64,000 nucleotides of DNA from Halorientalis sp. LT38 (GTDB lineage: Archaea; Halobacteriota; Halobacteria; Halobacteriales; Haloarculaceae). A program made the translations under genes and the position numbers. How positions within the stretch are numbered: position 1 is the stretch's first letter; each line of letters opens with the position of its first letter. The notes beneath the pieces were generated by a model. It saw nothing but the letters and a program-made list of their open reading frames with translations. It did no database searches and was not told the DNA's origin. The stretch covers positions 2,480,001 through 2,544,000 of the forward strand of contig NZ_JAYEZN010000001.1 in assembly GCF_037031225.1 (NCBI RefSeq), given 5' to 3'. Positions 25,327-34,561 of the stretch are shown here, one piece after another.

Positions 25327-26754
25327 CTATGCTCGCCGGCGGTGTCCCGCCACCGCGAACGCGGCCAGCGCGACGAGCGCGAGCAGCGGTCCGAACCCGT
25401 CGCCGCTGGCGTCGGTCACCTGATAGGCGGTCGCCGGGGTGTCTGCCGTGGCGCCGGATGCCGTCGCCGGTGCGGTCGTCGGCGGCTCGGTGGTGGGGGT
25501 GGGCGTCTGCGTCGGCGTCGAGGGCGTCTCCGCGGTGAGGTCGGTGATGGCGACGGTCCGCGAGAGTGGGTCGCCGTCGCGGCGGAAGGGGCGGTCGGGT
25601 CCGCCGCGGTCGAGGACGCCGTCGTCGTCCACGTCGACGTAGGCTGTCACGGTGATCGAGTCGGCCGTCGCCGACTCCCTGAACGGCACGGTCACCGACT
25701 GGCCCTCGCCGGCCGCGAGGCGCTGGTTCGCGATCAGCGGCCCGTCGGGGCCGTCCCGAACGACGAGGAAACCGTCGACGGCGGCTGAGACGTTCCGGAG
25801 GACGAGTTCGTTCCGCGGATCGGTCGTCGTCCCGGTCGTGAACGAGGCGCCGAGACGACGGATGCGCCCCTCCGTCTCGCGGACGACGACTCCGTTCAGG
25901 CGGGCGGTGACCGTGACCGGGACGCCCTCCGGCGCGTCGCTGAGGTCGAGCGTGAGGTTGGCGTAGGGTCGCCGGCGGTCTCTCACCGTAGCGGTTCGCT
26001 CGATCGCGAAGGGGTGGCCGACGGCGTCGAGCGCGATCGACAGCGTGGTGCCGGGGGCCAGCGGCGTTCGCCCGACGAGTTTCTGGTCGGGCAGTGGCGA
26101 CAGCTCCACGTCGTCGCTCGTCGGGGTCGAGAACGCGATCGAGGCGGGGAAGACGCCGAGGTTGCTGCTCCCACTCGTGCCGTCGAGGGTGAAGGTCAGC
26201 CGGAAGACTTTGGTCGGCGAGACGGTGGTGGCACCGCCGTCGTCGGCGCGGTCGTTGCCGTTCTGGTCGTCCGTCGCCCGCAACGCGCCGGCGTCGTAGA
26301 TCAGGTCGTAGGTGTCCGCACCCGCCTCTCGAACCGCGAGATCGCCGCTCGTGGGGTCGATGACGCGCGGGGGCCGGTCGGTGGTCCCCATCTCGACGCC
26401 GGTCAGTGACGCGCGGTCGCTCGACAGGAGTGCGCGGAACCGCTCGGTCGTGGTGTTGCCGGGCTGGGCCGCGACCGCCGAGCCCAGTCCGGGCGTCGAG
26501 ACGCGTACCACGAGCGCGTCCGCGGGCGTCACGCGCGGTCGTCGCGTCAACTGGTCGTCGGCCTGACCCGCCCAGAGCGCGGTGAGCGCGTCCCCCGGCG
26601 CGACGAACGTGGTCACGTTCGGGGCGGCGGCCTGTGCACTCGTCCCGCCGGTCGTCGTGCCGGCCGCGACACCGGCCGTCGCGACGAGCGCGAGCGCGGC
26701 GACGAACACCAACAGGGGCGGTGTCGCGGCGGCTATCGACCGACGGGGTAGCAT
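25327..26754 (-). CDS. secreted surface protein with PGF-CTERM-like anchor
   Basis: A 475-residue protein. The signal peptide (about 1-32) is followed by large beta-rich repeats (about 45-400, including FVAPGDALTALWAGQADDQL and a second SITVTAYVDVDDDGVLDRGG calcium-site-like loop). A Thr/Pro linker (about 410-445) leads to the C-terminal GDGFGPLLALVALAAFAVAG plus basic HRRRA. That end is close to the PGF-CTERM signal cut by archaeosortase and replaced by a lipid, but starts DGFGP and not PGFGP. It is likely an S-layer-associated glycoprotein of the BGTF/DUF7282 kind; that family call is tentative. Confidence 0.8.
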   Translation of the reverse strand: MLPRRSIAAATPPLLVFVAALALVATAGVAAGTTTGGTSAQAAAPNVTTFVAPGDALTALWAGQADDQLTRRPRVTPADALVVRVSTPGLGSAVAAQPGNTTTERFRALLSSDRASLTGVEMGTTDRPPRVIDPTSGDLAVREAGADTYDLIYDAGALRATDDQNGNDRADDGGATTVSPTKVFRLTFTLDGTSGSSNLGVFPASIAFSTPTSDDVELSPLPDQKLVGRTPLAPGTTLSIALDAVGHPFAIERTATVRDRRRPYANLTLDLSDAPEGVPVTVTARLNGVVVRETEGRIRRLGASFTTGTTTDPRNELVLRNVSAAVDGFLVVRDGPDGPLIANQRLAAGEGQSVTVPFRESATADSITVTAYVDVDDDGVLDRGGPDRPFRRDGDPLSRTVAITDLTAETPSTPTQTPTPTTEPPTTAPATASGATADTPATAYQVTDASGDGFGPLLALVALAAFAVAGHRRRA

Positions 26755-26834
26755 CTACCACACCAGTTCCACGAGCGAGTATTTCAGTGCTGTGGACGGG
26801 TTGGGCGGCGATGTGGCCACCGGAGCGGAGCCGG

Positions 26835-27299
26835 CTACAGGTTCTCGCCCTGGTAGGAGCCGTCGTAGGTGTCCTCGTGCTCGGCCCGGGCGAGCGTCAA
26901 CTGGGCGATCCGGGCTCCCTGCTGGAGTTCGATCGGGTGGTGAACCTCCAGCAAGCCCTCCCCGCGGCCCTCGTAGCCGGCGTCCCAGACGGCCGTGTCG
27001 AGCATGCAGGAGTTACGCAGGAGCGAGGAGCGGGGGTAGAGGAAGCCGACGTGGTCCTCGGGAATGACGATGCGCTCGGCGTAGCGGACGACGTAGCCGC
27101 CCTCGTCGAGGTGGTAGACGCCGTCGTCGTCGGGGTCGAGTTCCCGGCGGTCGCCGACGGTCTTGCCCTCGCGCTCGATCCGTCCCGCACTCGTCTGCTC
27201 GAAGACCGCGTCGAGCGTGAGGTCGACGCCGTTGGGCTGTACCTGCGATTCGCGGAGCTCGCCGAGTCGATCGGCGAGGAACGCGCCGCTTCTGAACAT
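26835..27299 (-). CDS. dut: dUTP diphosphatase (Dcd/Dut family)
   Basis: A 154-residue trimeric dUTPase/dCTP-deaminase fold protein with QVQPNGVDLTLDAVFE and LYPRSSLLRNSCMLDTAVWD. DAGYEGRGEGLLEVHHPIEL and ARIAQLTLARAE follow. The RSSLLR and DAGYEGRGEG segments and short length fit dUTPase better than the longer dCTP deaminase. It removes dUTP and supplies dUMP. The start at 27299 (MFRSGAFLADRL) is the family start; the frame upstream is basic and spurious. Confidence 0.82.
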   Translation of the reverse strand: MFRSGAFLADRLGELRESQVQPNGVDLTLDAVFEQTSAGRIEREGKTVGDRRELDPDDDGVYHLDEGGYVVRYAERIVIPEDHVGFLYPRSSLLRNSCMLDTAVWDAGYEGRGEGLLEVHHPIELQQGARIAQLTLARAEHEDTYDGSYQGENL

Positions 27300-27443
27300 A
27301 GAGGGGGCGCGCGGAGGACTCGCAAAACGCTGGCGGTCCGCCGAGGAGGGTCGTTGGCGCACGTTCCTCGCTTCCATACCGCATGGGAGGGTCTCAAAGG
27401 GGTACTAGTACTGTGGTAACCCTGTAATCAGAAACTCGCATGA

Positions 27444-27449
27444 TTTATG
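27444..27449 (+). promoter_or_regulatory. TATA box of the aconitase gene
   Basis: TTTATG within TGATTTATGT, 28-33 nt before the aconitase ATG at 27477. This implies a very short 5' leader. Confidence 0.55.
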
Positions 27450-27476
27450 TCCGCGGACCCGCGACGGACAGACGTT

Positions 27477-29447
27477 ATGGGACAGACGCTTACGGAGAAA
27501 ATTCTCGACGATCACCTCGTCGAAGGCGAGCTGGAGACGGGCGAGGAGATCGGGATCGAGATCGATCAGGTCCTGACACAGGACACGACCGGGACGCTGG
27601 TATGGCTGCAGTTCGAGGCGCTCGGCCTCGACGAAGTCCAGACGGAACTGGCCGCCCAGTACTGTGACCACCAGACCTACCAGTTCGACTTCAAGAACAC
27701 GGACGATCACCGCTTCCTGCGTTCGGCCGCCGGAACCTTCGGCGCGTACTTCTCGCGTCCGGGCAACGGTATCTGCCACAACGTCCACAAGGAGAACTTC
27801 GCCGCGCCCGGCAAGACGCTGCTTGGTTCGGACTCCCACACGCCGACCCCAGGCGGGCTGGGCCAGCTGGCCATCGGCTCCGGTGGGCTGGACGTGGCCG
27901 TCGCGATGGGCGGCGGCGCGTACTACATCGACATGCCCGAGGTCGTCAACGTCCGTCTCGAGGGCGAACTGCCCGAGTGGGCGACCGCCAAGGACGTCAT
28001 CCTCGAGATGCTGCGCCGCCTCAGCGTGAAGGGCGGGGTCAACAAGATCTTCGAGTACACCGGACCCGGTGTCGAGAGCCTCAGCGTCCCCGAGCGGACG
28101 ACCATCACCAACATGGGGACGGAACTGGGCGCGACCTCCTCGATCTTCCCGACCGACGAGAAGACCGAGGATTACCTCGCGCGCCAGGGCCGCGACGACG
28201 AGTACGTCGAGCTCCAGCCCGACGAGGACGCCGAGTACGACGACGAACTCGTCATCGACCTCTCGGATCTCGAACCGCTCATCGCCGAGCCGTCGATGCC
28301 GGACAACGTCGTCCCCGTCAGCGAGGTCGAGGGCGTCGACGTCGACCAGGTCATGATCGGCTCCTGTACGAACGGTGGCTACGAGGACATCCTCCCGGCC
28401 GCGAAGATGCTGGAAGGCCGTTCGATCCAGCCGGACACCGAGATGATCGTCGCCCCCGGTTCCAAGAAGGCGAGCGAGATGCTCGCCCGTGAGGGCTGGA
28501 CCGCCGAGATGATGGCGGCCGGCGTCAACTACTCCGAGGCGACGTGTGGTGCCTGTATCGGCATCGGCCACGTCCCCGGCTCGGATTCGGTCTCGCTGCG
28601 GACGTTCAACCGCAACTTCGAGGGCCGCTCGGGCATCGAGGACGACAACGTCTACCTCTGCTCGCCGGAAGTCGCCACCGCGGCGGCCATCAAGGGCGAG
28701 ATCGTCGACCCACGCACCCTCGCCGACGAACTCGGCGACATGGAAGCGCCCGGTTTCGAGCTTCCCGACCAGTACGAGGGTGCCGAGAACGACATCATCA
28801 CGCCGGACGACCCCGTCGACGACTCGCTCGTCAAGGGGCCGAACATCGGCGACGTTCCGCTGAAGGACGAACTCGACGCCGAGCTGCACGGGGAGGCCCT
28901 CCTGAAGATGGGGGACAACATCACGACCGACCACATCATCCCTGCCACGCAGGACATCCTGATGTACCGGTCGAACATCCCCAAGCTCTCCGAGTTCACC
29001 CTCTCGCGTGTCGACGACACGTTCGCCCAGCGCTCGCTGGACTCGGACGGCGGCTTCCTCGTCGCCGGCGAGAACTACGGCCAGGGCTCCTCGCGCGAAC
29101 ACGCGGCCCTCTGTCCGATGTACCTCGGTATCGAGGGCGTCCTCGCACAGAGCTTCGCCCGCATCCACAAGGCGAACCTGTTCAACTTCGGCCTCCTGCC
29201 GCTGGAGATCAGCGCCGAGGACTACGAGCAGATCGAGCAGGGCGACGACATCGAGATCGTCGACGACGTCGCCGAGGCCGTCCGCACCGGGCAGGAAGAG
29301 TTCACGGTCCGTGTCAACGACGACTGGGAACTCACCGCCTCGCTGGACGCCTCCGAGCGCGAGCGACAGATCCTCGCCGACGGTGGGAAGCTCTCCCACA
29401 CGAAGAAGAAGGCCGCCAGCGGTTCGGACGCGCCTGCGGACGACTAG
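27477..29447 (+). CDS. acn: aconitate hydratase
   Basis: A 656-residue Fe-S aconitase interconverting citrate and isocitrate in the TCA cycle. Cluster cysteines lie in GSCTNGGYED and in CGACIGIGHV. Other family segments are LLGSDSHTPTPGGLGQLAIG, DNITTDHIIPATQDILMYRS in the swivelling domain and ENYGQGSSREHAAL. Length fits the monomeric archaeal type. The start at 27477 is supported by the TATA box. It is followed by a terminator-like stem-loop. Confidence 0.96.
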   Translation: MGQTLTEKILDDHLVEGELETGEEIGIEIDQVLTQDTTGTLVWLQFEALGLDEVQTELAAQYCDHQTYQFDFKNTDDHRFLRSAAGTFGAYFSRPGNGICHNVHKENFAAPGKTLLGSDSHTPTPGGLGQLAIGSGGLDVAVAMGGGAYYIDMPEVVNVRLEGELPEWATAKDVILEMLRRLSVKGGVNKIFEYTGPGVESLSVPERTTITNMGTELGATSSIFPTDEKTEDYLARQGRDDEYVELQPDEDAEYDDELVIDLSDLEPLIAEPSMPDNVVPVSEVEGVDVDQVMIGSCTNGGYEDILPAAKMLEGRSIQPDTEMIVAPGSKKASEMLAREGWTAEMMAAGVNYSEATCGACIGIGHVPGSDSVSLRTFNRNFEGRSGIEDDNVYLCSPEVATAAAIKGEIVDPRTLADELGDMEAPGFELPDQYEGAENDIITPDDPVDDSLVKGPNIGDVPLKDELDAELHGEALLKMGDNITTDHIIPATQDILMYRSNIPKLSEFTLSRVDDTFAQRSLDSDGGFLVAGENYGQGSSREHAALCPMYLGIEGVLAQSFARIHKANLFNFGLLPLEISAEDYEQIEQGDDIEIVDDVAEAVRTGQEEFTVRVNDDWELTASLDASERERQILADGGKLSHTKKKAASGSDAPADD

Positions 29448-29449
29448 AG

Positions 29450-29477
29450 CGAGGACGAGCGGAGCGAGTCCTCGTTT
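29450..29477 (+). terminator. acn 3' stem-loop with GAGC-GGA-GCGA apex
   Basis: A perfect 7-bp stem CGAGGAC/GTCCTCG around GAGCGGAGCGA (29457-29467), then TTT, three bases after the acn stop. It is a likely 3'-end element, and its loop is identical to loops at the tRNA-Gly locus. Confidence 0.75.
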
Positions 29478-29619
29478 AAGCCGAGCGGCGTCAGCCGCGA
29501 GGCCATCATCGACTCCGACTTTTCTTTCGCGCCCGCTCCGGTAGCGACGAGGCCGTCGAACGATCGAGTCAGAGCTGCTCGCGTCCGCCAGCCTACTCCG
29601 TGATCCCGAGCGCGCCCCG

Positions 29620-30321
29620 CTAGTCGGTGTCGGCGAACTCGTCCGCCGACACCGCGGCGATGTCGAGGTAGACGGCCCGTTCGGCGGCGTCCTCGACGGC
29701 GTCCATGGCGCGATCGAGGGTCACGGCGAGTCCCCTGACGACCAGCGCGTCGGCGGTGGACTGCTCGGCGAAAGCCTCCGAGACCAGTTTCCGGCGGACG
29801 GTGTCGCACCGCGACTCGAGGTCCGCGACGGTGTCGCGCGCCTCGTGGACCGCGTCGACTCGCCTGTCGTCCGGCCCGGCGAACAGGTCCGAGACGGCCG
29901 CGGCGAGCACATCGACCGCATCGACGATCAGATCGCCCATTCGGACGAGATCGGCCGCGAGGGTCGCCGACAGCGACGGCTTCGTGGCCGCCAGTCCGCC
30001 GAGGAACGCCTCGACGTGGTTCGGGGCCTCGTCGGTGCGGGCGAACAGATCGAGGACGCTCCCCGGACGGAAGTACATCGGCGTGAAGTTCGGTTCCATC
30101 GACCGGCCGATAGTGTGGCGCACCGTCGCGAGCCGCTCGTCGCACTCCGATTCGATCCGGCGGACGCGTTCGAGTTCGCCACAGAACGCTTCCGTGTCGT
30201 CGCACTGATAGTACTCGATACCCGGGCGGACGCTCCCGGTACAGTCCGCGACCCGGTCGAGGTACGCCGCAGCGACCGCGCCGAACTCGGCCCGGAACGC
30301 ACTGGTGGGTGTCTCGTGCAT
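29620..30321 (-). CDS. DUF47/PhoU-like protein
   Basis: A 233-residue, all-helical acidic protein. Its pattern (CDDTEAFCGELERVRRIESE, VEAFLGGLAATKPSLSATLA, and a late DRAMDAVEDAAERAVYLDIA) fits the TIGR00153/DUF47 family of PhoU-like proteins that accompany phosphate transporters. No pit gene is adjacent, so the partner must lie elsewhere. The assignment is from fold pattern and the C-terminal segment. Confidence 0.7.
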   Translation of the reverse strand: MHETPTSAFRAEFGAVAAAYLDRVADCTGSVRPGIEYYQCDDTEAFCGELERVRRIESECDERLATVRHTIGRSMEPNFTPMYFRPGSVLDLFARTDEAPNHVEAFLGGLAATKPSLSATLAADLVRMGDLIVDAVDVLAAAVSDLFAGPDDRRVDAVHEARDTVADLESRCDTVRRKLVSEAFAEQSTADALVVRGLAVTLDRAMDAVEDAAERAVYLDIAAVSADEFADTD

Positions 30322-30876
30322 CGGCTCGACCGTCCCCGGCCAGTGCGTAAGCCGTTGCTATGAGGGGTTCGTAGCGCCGGGGAGGGGTATAGTGACGCGC
30401 CGGTTGAACGAAGCCTCGCGATCGTGAAATCAAGCGGGGGACGGGCCAACCGCCGTCCGATCCGGTCGTCTGGACCCCGCGTACACCTCCCGGCGCAGTC
30501 GGGGCCCTCAGGAACTCGATTTCCTTTTCGCGCTGTGACCGGCGTGGCGCGGTCGTCCGGAAGGAAAGTGGGAGAGGATGGTCCCCGGGAGACCGAGGAC
30601 GGGTCGGGGTCGACGGCTGGAGACGCCGCGGGAGGTGATGCGTACCGCCACCGTGACCGGCTGGGGCGCCGACGATGTCGCCAGCGGCCACCTCCAGCCG
30701 TCGGTTCGGCCAGTTCTCCCGTAGTTATGGGGCTATTTTTTCCGATACGGTCGCCCCGGCTGCTCGTAAGGCCACCCTGTCGCGACGGGTGAGCGCCGAA
30801 ACGGCTGGCTACGGCGGGCTACGGGTTTCCTACTCGATGCCGACTCAAAGAAAGGAACGTGTCCGGTGCGACGGAT
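30322..30876. other. 555-bp gap without a supported gene
   Basis: Reading frames here are basic or proline-rich and unlike the neighbours. The only notable signal is a GGGG-CTATTTTTT tract at about 30733-30742. The end next to the thiolase stop has a pyrimidine-rich run on the minus strand that could end the thiolase transcript. No conserved RNA was recognised. Confidence 0.5.
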
Positions 30877-32031
30877 CTAGGCCAGCTCGAACTCGATGGC
30901 CGCACCCTGACCGAAGCCGACGCACTCGGTCGCGAGGCCGAGTTCGGCGTCGCGCTTGTTCATCTCGTGGACGAGCGTCACGGGCAGGCGTGCGCCGGAG
31001 GCCCCGAGCGGGTGGCCGATGGCGATGGCGCCGCCGTTGACGTTGTAGATGTCGTCGTCGAAGCCGAGCTGCTGCTGGCAGTAGTAACACTGCGAGGCGA
31101 AGGCCTCGTTGAGTTCCACGAGGTCGTAGTCCTCGGGGTCGCGGCCGGTGCGCTCACAGAGGCCCTCGACCGCGGGGATCGGGCCGATGCCCATGACCGT
31201 CGGGTCGACGCCGGCGACGTTGTTGCCGCCGACCTCGGCGAGGATGTCCAGGCCCTGGTCCTCGGCGAAGGCCTTGCTGGTGAGCATCGTCGCGGCCGCG
31301 CCGTCGGAGATCTGGCTGGAGTTGCCGGGGGTGACCGTCCCGTCGGCCTTGAACACGGTCGGGAGGCCCTCGAGCTTCTCGGCCGTGGTGCCGCGGCGGA
31401 GGCCCTCGTCTTCCTCGACGGTGATCTCCTCGCCCTCGTCGTCGGTGCCCTGGATCGGGATGATCTCGTCGTCGAAGCGGCCCTCGTCGGTGGCTTCGCA
31501 GGCGCGCTGCTGGCTGCGGGCGGCGTACTCGTCCTGCTCCTGCCGGGAGATGTCGTACTCCTCGGCGACCTTCTCGGCGGTCATGCCCATCTGCAGGTCC
31601 ATGACGTTGTAGTGGTCGTTGAGCCGCGGGTGGACGTTGGCGGTGTTTGCCCCCATCTCGACGCGGGACATGTTCTCGACGCCGCCGGCGATCATGACGT
31701 CGCGCTGGCCGGCGCGGATGGCGTCGGCCGCGGAGATGATCGCCTGCGCGGAGGACGCACACCAGCGGTTGACGGTGGTCGCGGGGACGCTCTCGCCCAG
31801 GTCCGACAGCAGCGAGATGACGCGGGCCATGTTGTTGCCCTGCTCGTCGCGCTGCTGGGCACAGCCCCAGATCAGGTCGTCGACGTCGTCGCCCGCCAGG
31901 CCGGTCTCGGCGAGCATCTCGTTGATCAGCGGGATCGAGAGGTCCTCGCTACGGACGTCCGAGAAGACGCCGCCCTCCTTCCCCTGCGGTGTACGGTACG
32001 CTTTGACAACGACTGGCGTGTTGGCTGCCAT
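30877..32031 (-). CDS. thiolase (acetyl-CoA C-acyltransferase family)
   Basis: A 384-residue thiolase with nucleophile Cys91 ([20 protein letters not shown]), the [12 protein letters not shown] segment, [19 protein letters not shown] with the catalytic His, and a C-terminal [13 protein letters not shown] carrying the second Cys. It cleaves or condenses acyl-CoAs in beta-oxidation or acetoacetyl-CoA formation. The start at 32031 is preferred: a TTTAAC box (plus-strand GTTAAAT at 32056-32062) lies 25-31 nt upstream, fitting a leaderless message. Confidence 0.94.
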   Translation of the reverse strand: MAANTPVVVKAYRTPQGKEGGVFSDVRSEDLSIPLINEMLAETGLAGDDVDDLIWGCAQQRDEQGNNMARVISLLSDLGESVPATTVNRWCASSAQAIISAADAIRAGQRDVMIAGGVENMSRVEMGANTANVHPRLNDHYNVMDLQMGMTAEKVAEEYDISRQEQDEYAARSQQRACEATDEGRFDDEIIPIQGTDDEGEEITVEEDEGLRRGTTAEKLEGLPTVFKADGTVTPGNSSQISDGAAATMLTSKAFAEDQGLDILAEVGGNNVAGVDPTVMGIGPIPAVEGLCERTGRDPEDYDLVELNEAFASQCYYCQQQLGFDDDIYNVNGGAIAIGHPLGASGARLPVTLVHEMNKRDAELGLATECVGFGQGAAIEFELA

Positions 32032-32263
32032 GTCAGACCCATCAGGGTCGATAGTGTTAAATCCCGTCGAACTCCCAGCACCGGCACTACCAGTTGTCGC
32101 CGCCGCCACGGGAACGGTATTCGGTTGTTAACTCCCTCGTATAGAAGGCTTACAGCTGAAAATCCACCACGGGGATCGGTGAACGATTGGGGTGACGGCC
32201 CCGTCGCGTTCGGGTCGGATCGGGGCGCCGTCGGGGACGCTCGCTCGCCGGACTTCGGGGGGC

Positions 32264-32269
32264 TTATAT
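32264..32269 (+). promoter_or_regulatory. TATA box of the AAA ATPase gene
   Basis: TTATAT lies 26-31 nt before the ATG at 32295, as expected for a leaderless haloarchaeal message. Confidence 0.6.
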
Positions 32270-32294
32270 CGGTCGCGGACCAAATCTGCCGGGA

Positions 32295-33662
32295 ATGAGT
32301 GACCCGGAGCTGGACGTCGTCGAGTTCCTGTTGACAGCGACAGTGTACAACGGCGACCGCGACCTGGAAGCGGACGATCTCCCGCCGACCTATCGGGGTG
32401 TGTTCTGGACGGACGGTAGCATCGAGCGGCCCCTCTCCGTGACGGCGACGACCGCCGAGGAGGCGACCGGCGTCGAGGGCCCCTGGGACGCCATCTCGGG
32501 GCTGATGTTCACGGACCGCGACGACTTCTCGGGCGACATCGAGTTCACCGACCGCGAGATGGCAGAGGAGTGGTTCCTCGACCGCGTCGACGCCGAGCGG
32601 CTCCGCACGAACCCGACGCTAGCGGCCGCCTACGGCGACGAGTTCGAGGTCGACTACGAGCAAGCCCGCGAGCTGAACCGGCCCGCGCGCGCCGACCGCG
32701 CCTGGATCGACAGCCTGCTCGACGAGTACTTCGACGACGAGGAGGAAGAGGAGATGCTCGACCTCGTCGACATCCGCGCTCCCGAGGAAGTCGAGATGAC
32801 GATGGACGATCTCGTCCTCACCGAGGACCAGGAGGGGGAGATCCACAAGATCGTCAAGGCCATCGAACACCGCGACTACCTCGCCCAGATCGGCCTGCGC
32901 GAGATCGGGAAGCTCCTGTTCGTCGGCCCGCCGGGCACCGGGAAGACCTCCGTCGCGCGAGCGCTCGCCCGCGAACTCGACCTCCCGTTCGTCGAGGTGA
33001 AGCTGTCGATGATCACCAGCCAGTACCTCGGCGAGACGGCCAAGAACGTCGAGAAGTCCTTCGAGGTGGCCCGCCGGCTCTCCCCCTGTATCTTCTTCAT
33101 GGACGAGTTCGACTTCGTGGCCAAGACCCGTTCGTCGGACGAACACGCCGCGATCAAGCGCGCGGTCAACACCCTCCTGAAGTCGATCGACGACATCAGC
33201 CTCATCGACGACGACGTCCTGCTCATCGGCGCGACCAACCACCCCGACCAGCTGGACGCCGCGGCCTGGCGCCGCTTCGACGAGATCGTCAACTTCCCCA
33301 AGCCCGACCGGACGATGCGCTCGGACATCCTCCGGGTCGTCACCCGCCAGATGGACATCGCCGACTTCGACCCCGACACCCTCGCGGAGATGACCGAGGG
33401 CCTCACCGGGAGCGACCTCCGCCTCGTGCTCCGGGAGGCCGTCCTCGAGGCGCTGACGGAGGAACGGACCACCCTGACCCAGCAGGACCTCGAGGACGCA
33501 GTCGCCGGCTTCGAGGAGCGTGACAACCTGAAGAACCTGGACATGATCGACGGCGACGCCGACGCGCTCGTCGCCGGCGGCGACATCTCCGGCGGCGACG
33601 ACGAGGAAGTCGAGGCCGACGGCCACGGTCACGACCACGACCACGACCACAGCCACGATTGA
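32295..33662 (+). CDS. AAA+ ATPase with His-rich tail
   Basis: A 455-residue protein. An acidic N-terminal domain (about 1-170) has no recognised family. One AAA+ module follows, with Walker A GPPGTGKTS near 211, Walker B CIFFMDEFDF near 267, sensor LIGATNHPDQLDAAAWRRFD and a helical lid GLTGSDLRLVLREAV. The protein ends in a His/Asp tract (GHGHDHDHDHSHD) that could bind metal. The single AAA module resembles Cdc48/proteasome-type ATPases but the N-domain differs. It is probably a protein remodeller of unknown client. Confidence 0.88.
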   Translation: MSDPELDVVEFLLTATVYNGDRDLEADDLPPTYRGVFWTDGSIERPLSVTATTAEEATGVEGPWDAISGLMFTDRDDFSGDIEFTDREMAEEWFLDRVDAERLRTNPTLAAAYGDEFEVDYEQARELNRPARADRAWIDSLLDEYFDDEEEEEMLDLVDIRAPEEVEMTMDDLVLTEDQEGEIHKIVKAIEHRDYLAQIGLREIGKLLFVGPPGTGKTSVARALARELDLPFVEVKLSMITSQYLGETAKNVEKSFEVARRLSPCIFFMDEFDFVAKTRSSDEHAAIKRAVNTLLKSIDDISLIDDDVLLIGATNHPDQLDAAAWRRFDEIVNFPKPDRTMRSDILRVVTRQMDIADFDPDTLAEMTEGLTGSDLRLVLREAVLEALTEERTTLTQQDLEDAVAGFEERDNLKNLDMIDGDADALVAGGDISGGDDEEVEADGHGHDHDHDHSHD

Positions 33663-33717
33663 ACGGCCCGATCGGTAATCGCGGGATTTAGGCAGTCGGC
33701 GGTTCTTTCCTCCGGCG

Positions 33718-34542
33718 ATGGAGGTCACGCTGCTGGGGACCGGCGACACGACGGGGACGCCGACGCCCGGCTGTTCCTGTGACACCTGCGAGGCGGCCCG
33801 GGAGCGCGGCGTCGAACGGACGCGCTACTCCGTTCACGTCCGCAACGAGCGCACCGGTGAGTCCCTCCTCGTCGACGCCAGCCCGGACTTTCGCTACCAG
33901 TTCCTCGAACGCGACGTCGACCTCCCCGACGCGGCCGTGATCAGCCACATCCACTTCGACCACCTCGACGGCCTCGGGAACGCCTACCGCCTCTTCTCCG
34001 ACCTGCCCGTGTACGCCGCCGACGAGACCGACCCCGCCACAGGCGAGAGCGTCGCCGAGACGATCCGGAGCGACTACGACTACCTCGACGCCGTCACGGT
34101 CTCGGCCCAGTCCCCCTTCGAGTCGTTCGAGACCTGCGGCTTCGAGGTGACGCTGGTCCCCGTCGATCACCCGCCGCTGGTCTGTTACGGGCTGGCTATC
34201 GAAGACCCCGAAACCGGCGCGAAGCTCTCGCTTTCGGGCGATACGAGCTACGACGTCCCCGAACGGTCACGCGAGGTCCTGGCCGATCCGGCCCTCCTGC
34301 TCGCGGACGGGATCGTCACCGCGGACCTGTGCCAGCACCACCCGCTGGGCGGGGCCCACGAGGACGCCGACGGCGTCCCGCGGACGTTCGGGACCAAGCA
34401 CATGACCGTCGAAGGCGCGAAATCGCTGGGCGAGGACCTCGGAGCCGACCGGACGCGCGTGGTCCACGTCTCACACTACATCTCGGCCGACCAGGCCTTC
34501 GGCGACGGACTGGCCGTCGACGGCGAGCGGTACGAACTCTGA
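33718..34542 (+). CDS. metallo-beta-lactamase fold hydrolase (PhnP-like)
   Basis: A 274-residue MBL protein. The metal motif HIHFDH is at 77-82, followed later by DHPPLVCYGL, SGDTSY and VVHVSHY, which supply the remaining ligands. An N-terminal CSCDTCEAAR cysteine cluster (19-24) resembles the zinc site of PhnP phosphodiesterases. It likely cleaves a phosphodiester or cyclic phosphate. It stands 55 bp after the AAA ATPase. Confidence 0.85.
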   Translation: MEVTLLGTGDTTGTPTPGCSCDTCEAARERGVERTRYSVHVRNERTGESLLVDASPDFRYQFLERDVDLPDAAVISHIHFDHLDGLGNAYRLFSDLPVYAADETDPATGESVAETIRSDYDYLDAVTVSAQSPFESFETCGFEVTLVPVDHPPLVCYGLAIEDPETGAKLSLSGDTSYDVPERSREVLADPALLLADGIVTADLCQHHPLGGAHEDADGVPRTFGTKHMTVEGAKSLGEDLGADRTRVVHVSHYISADQAFGDGLAVDGERYEL

Positions 34543-34561
34543 GCAGTCGAATCTGCACTCT

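Noticed and set aside
30322-30876. RNase P or SRP RNA gene
   Set aside because: A GGAAGGAAAGTGGG stretch near 30557 was considered, but the other conserved RNase P segments and SRP features were not found.
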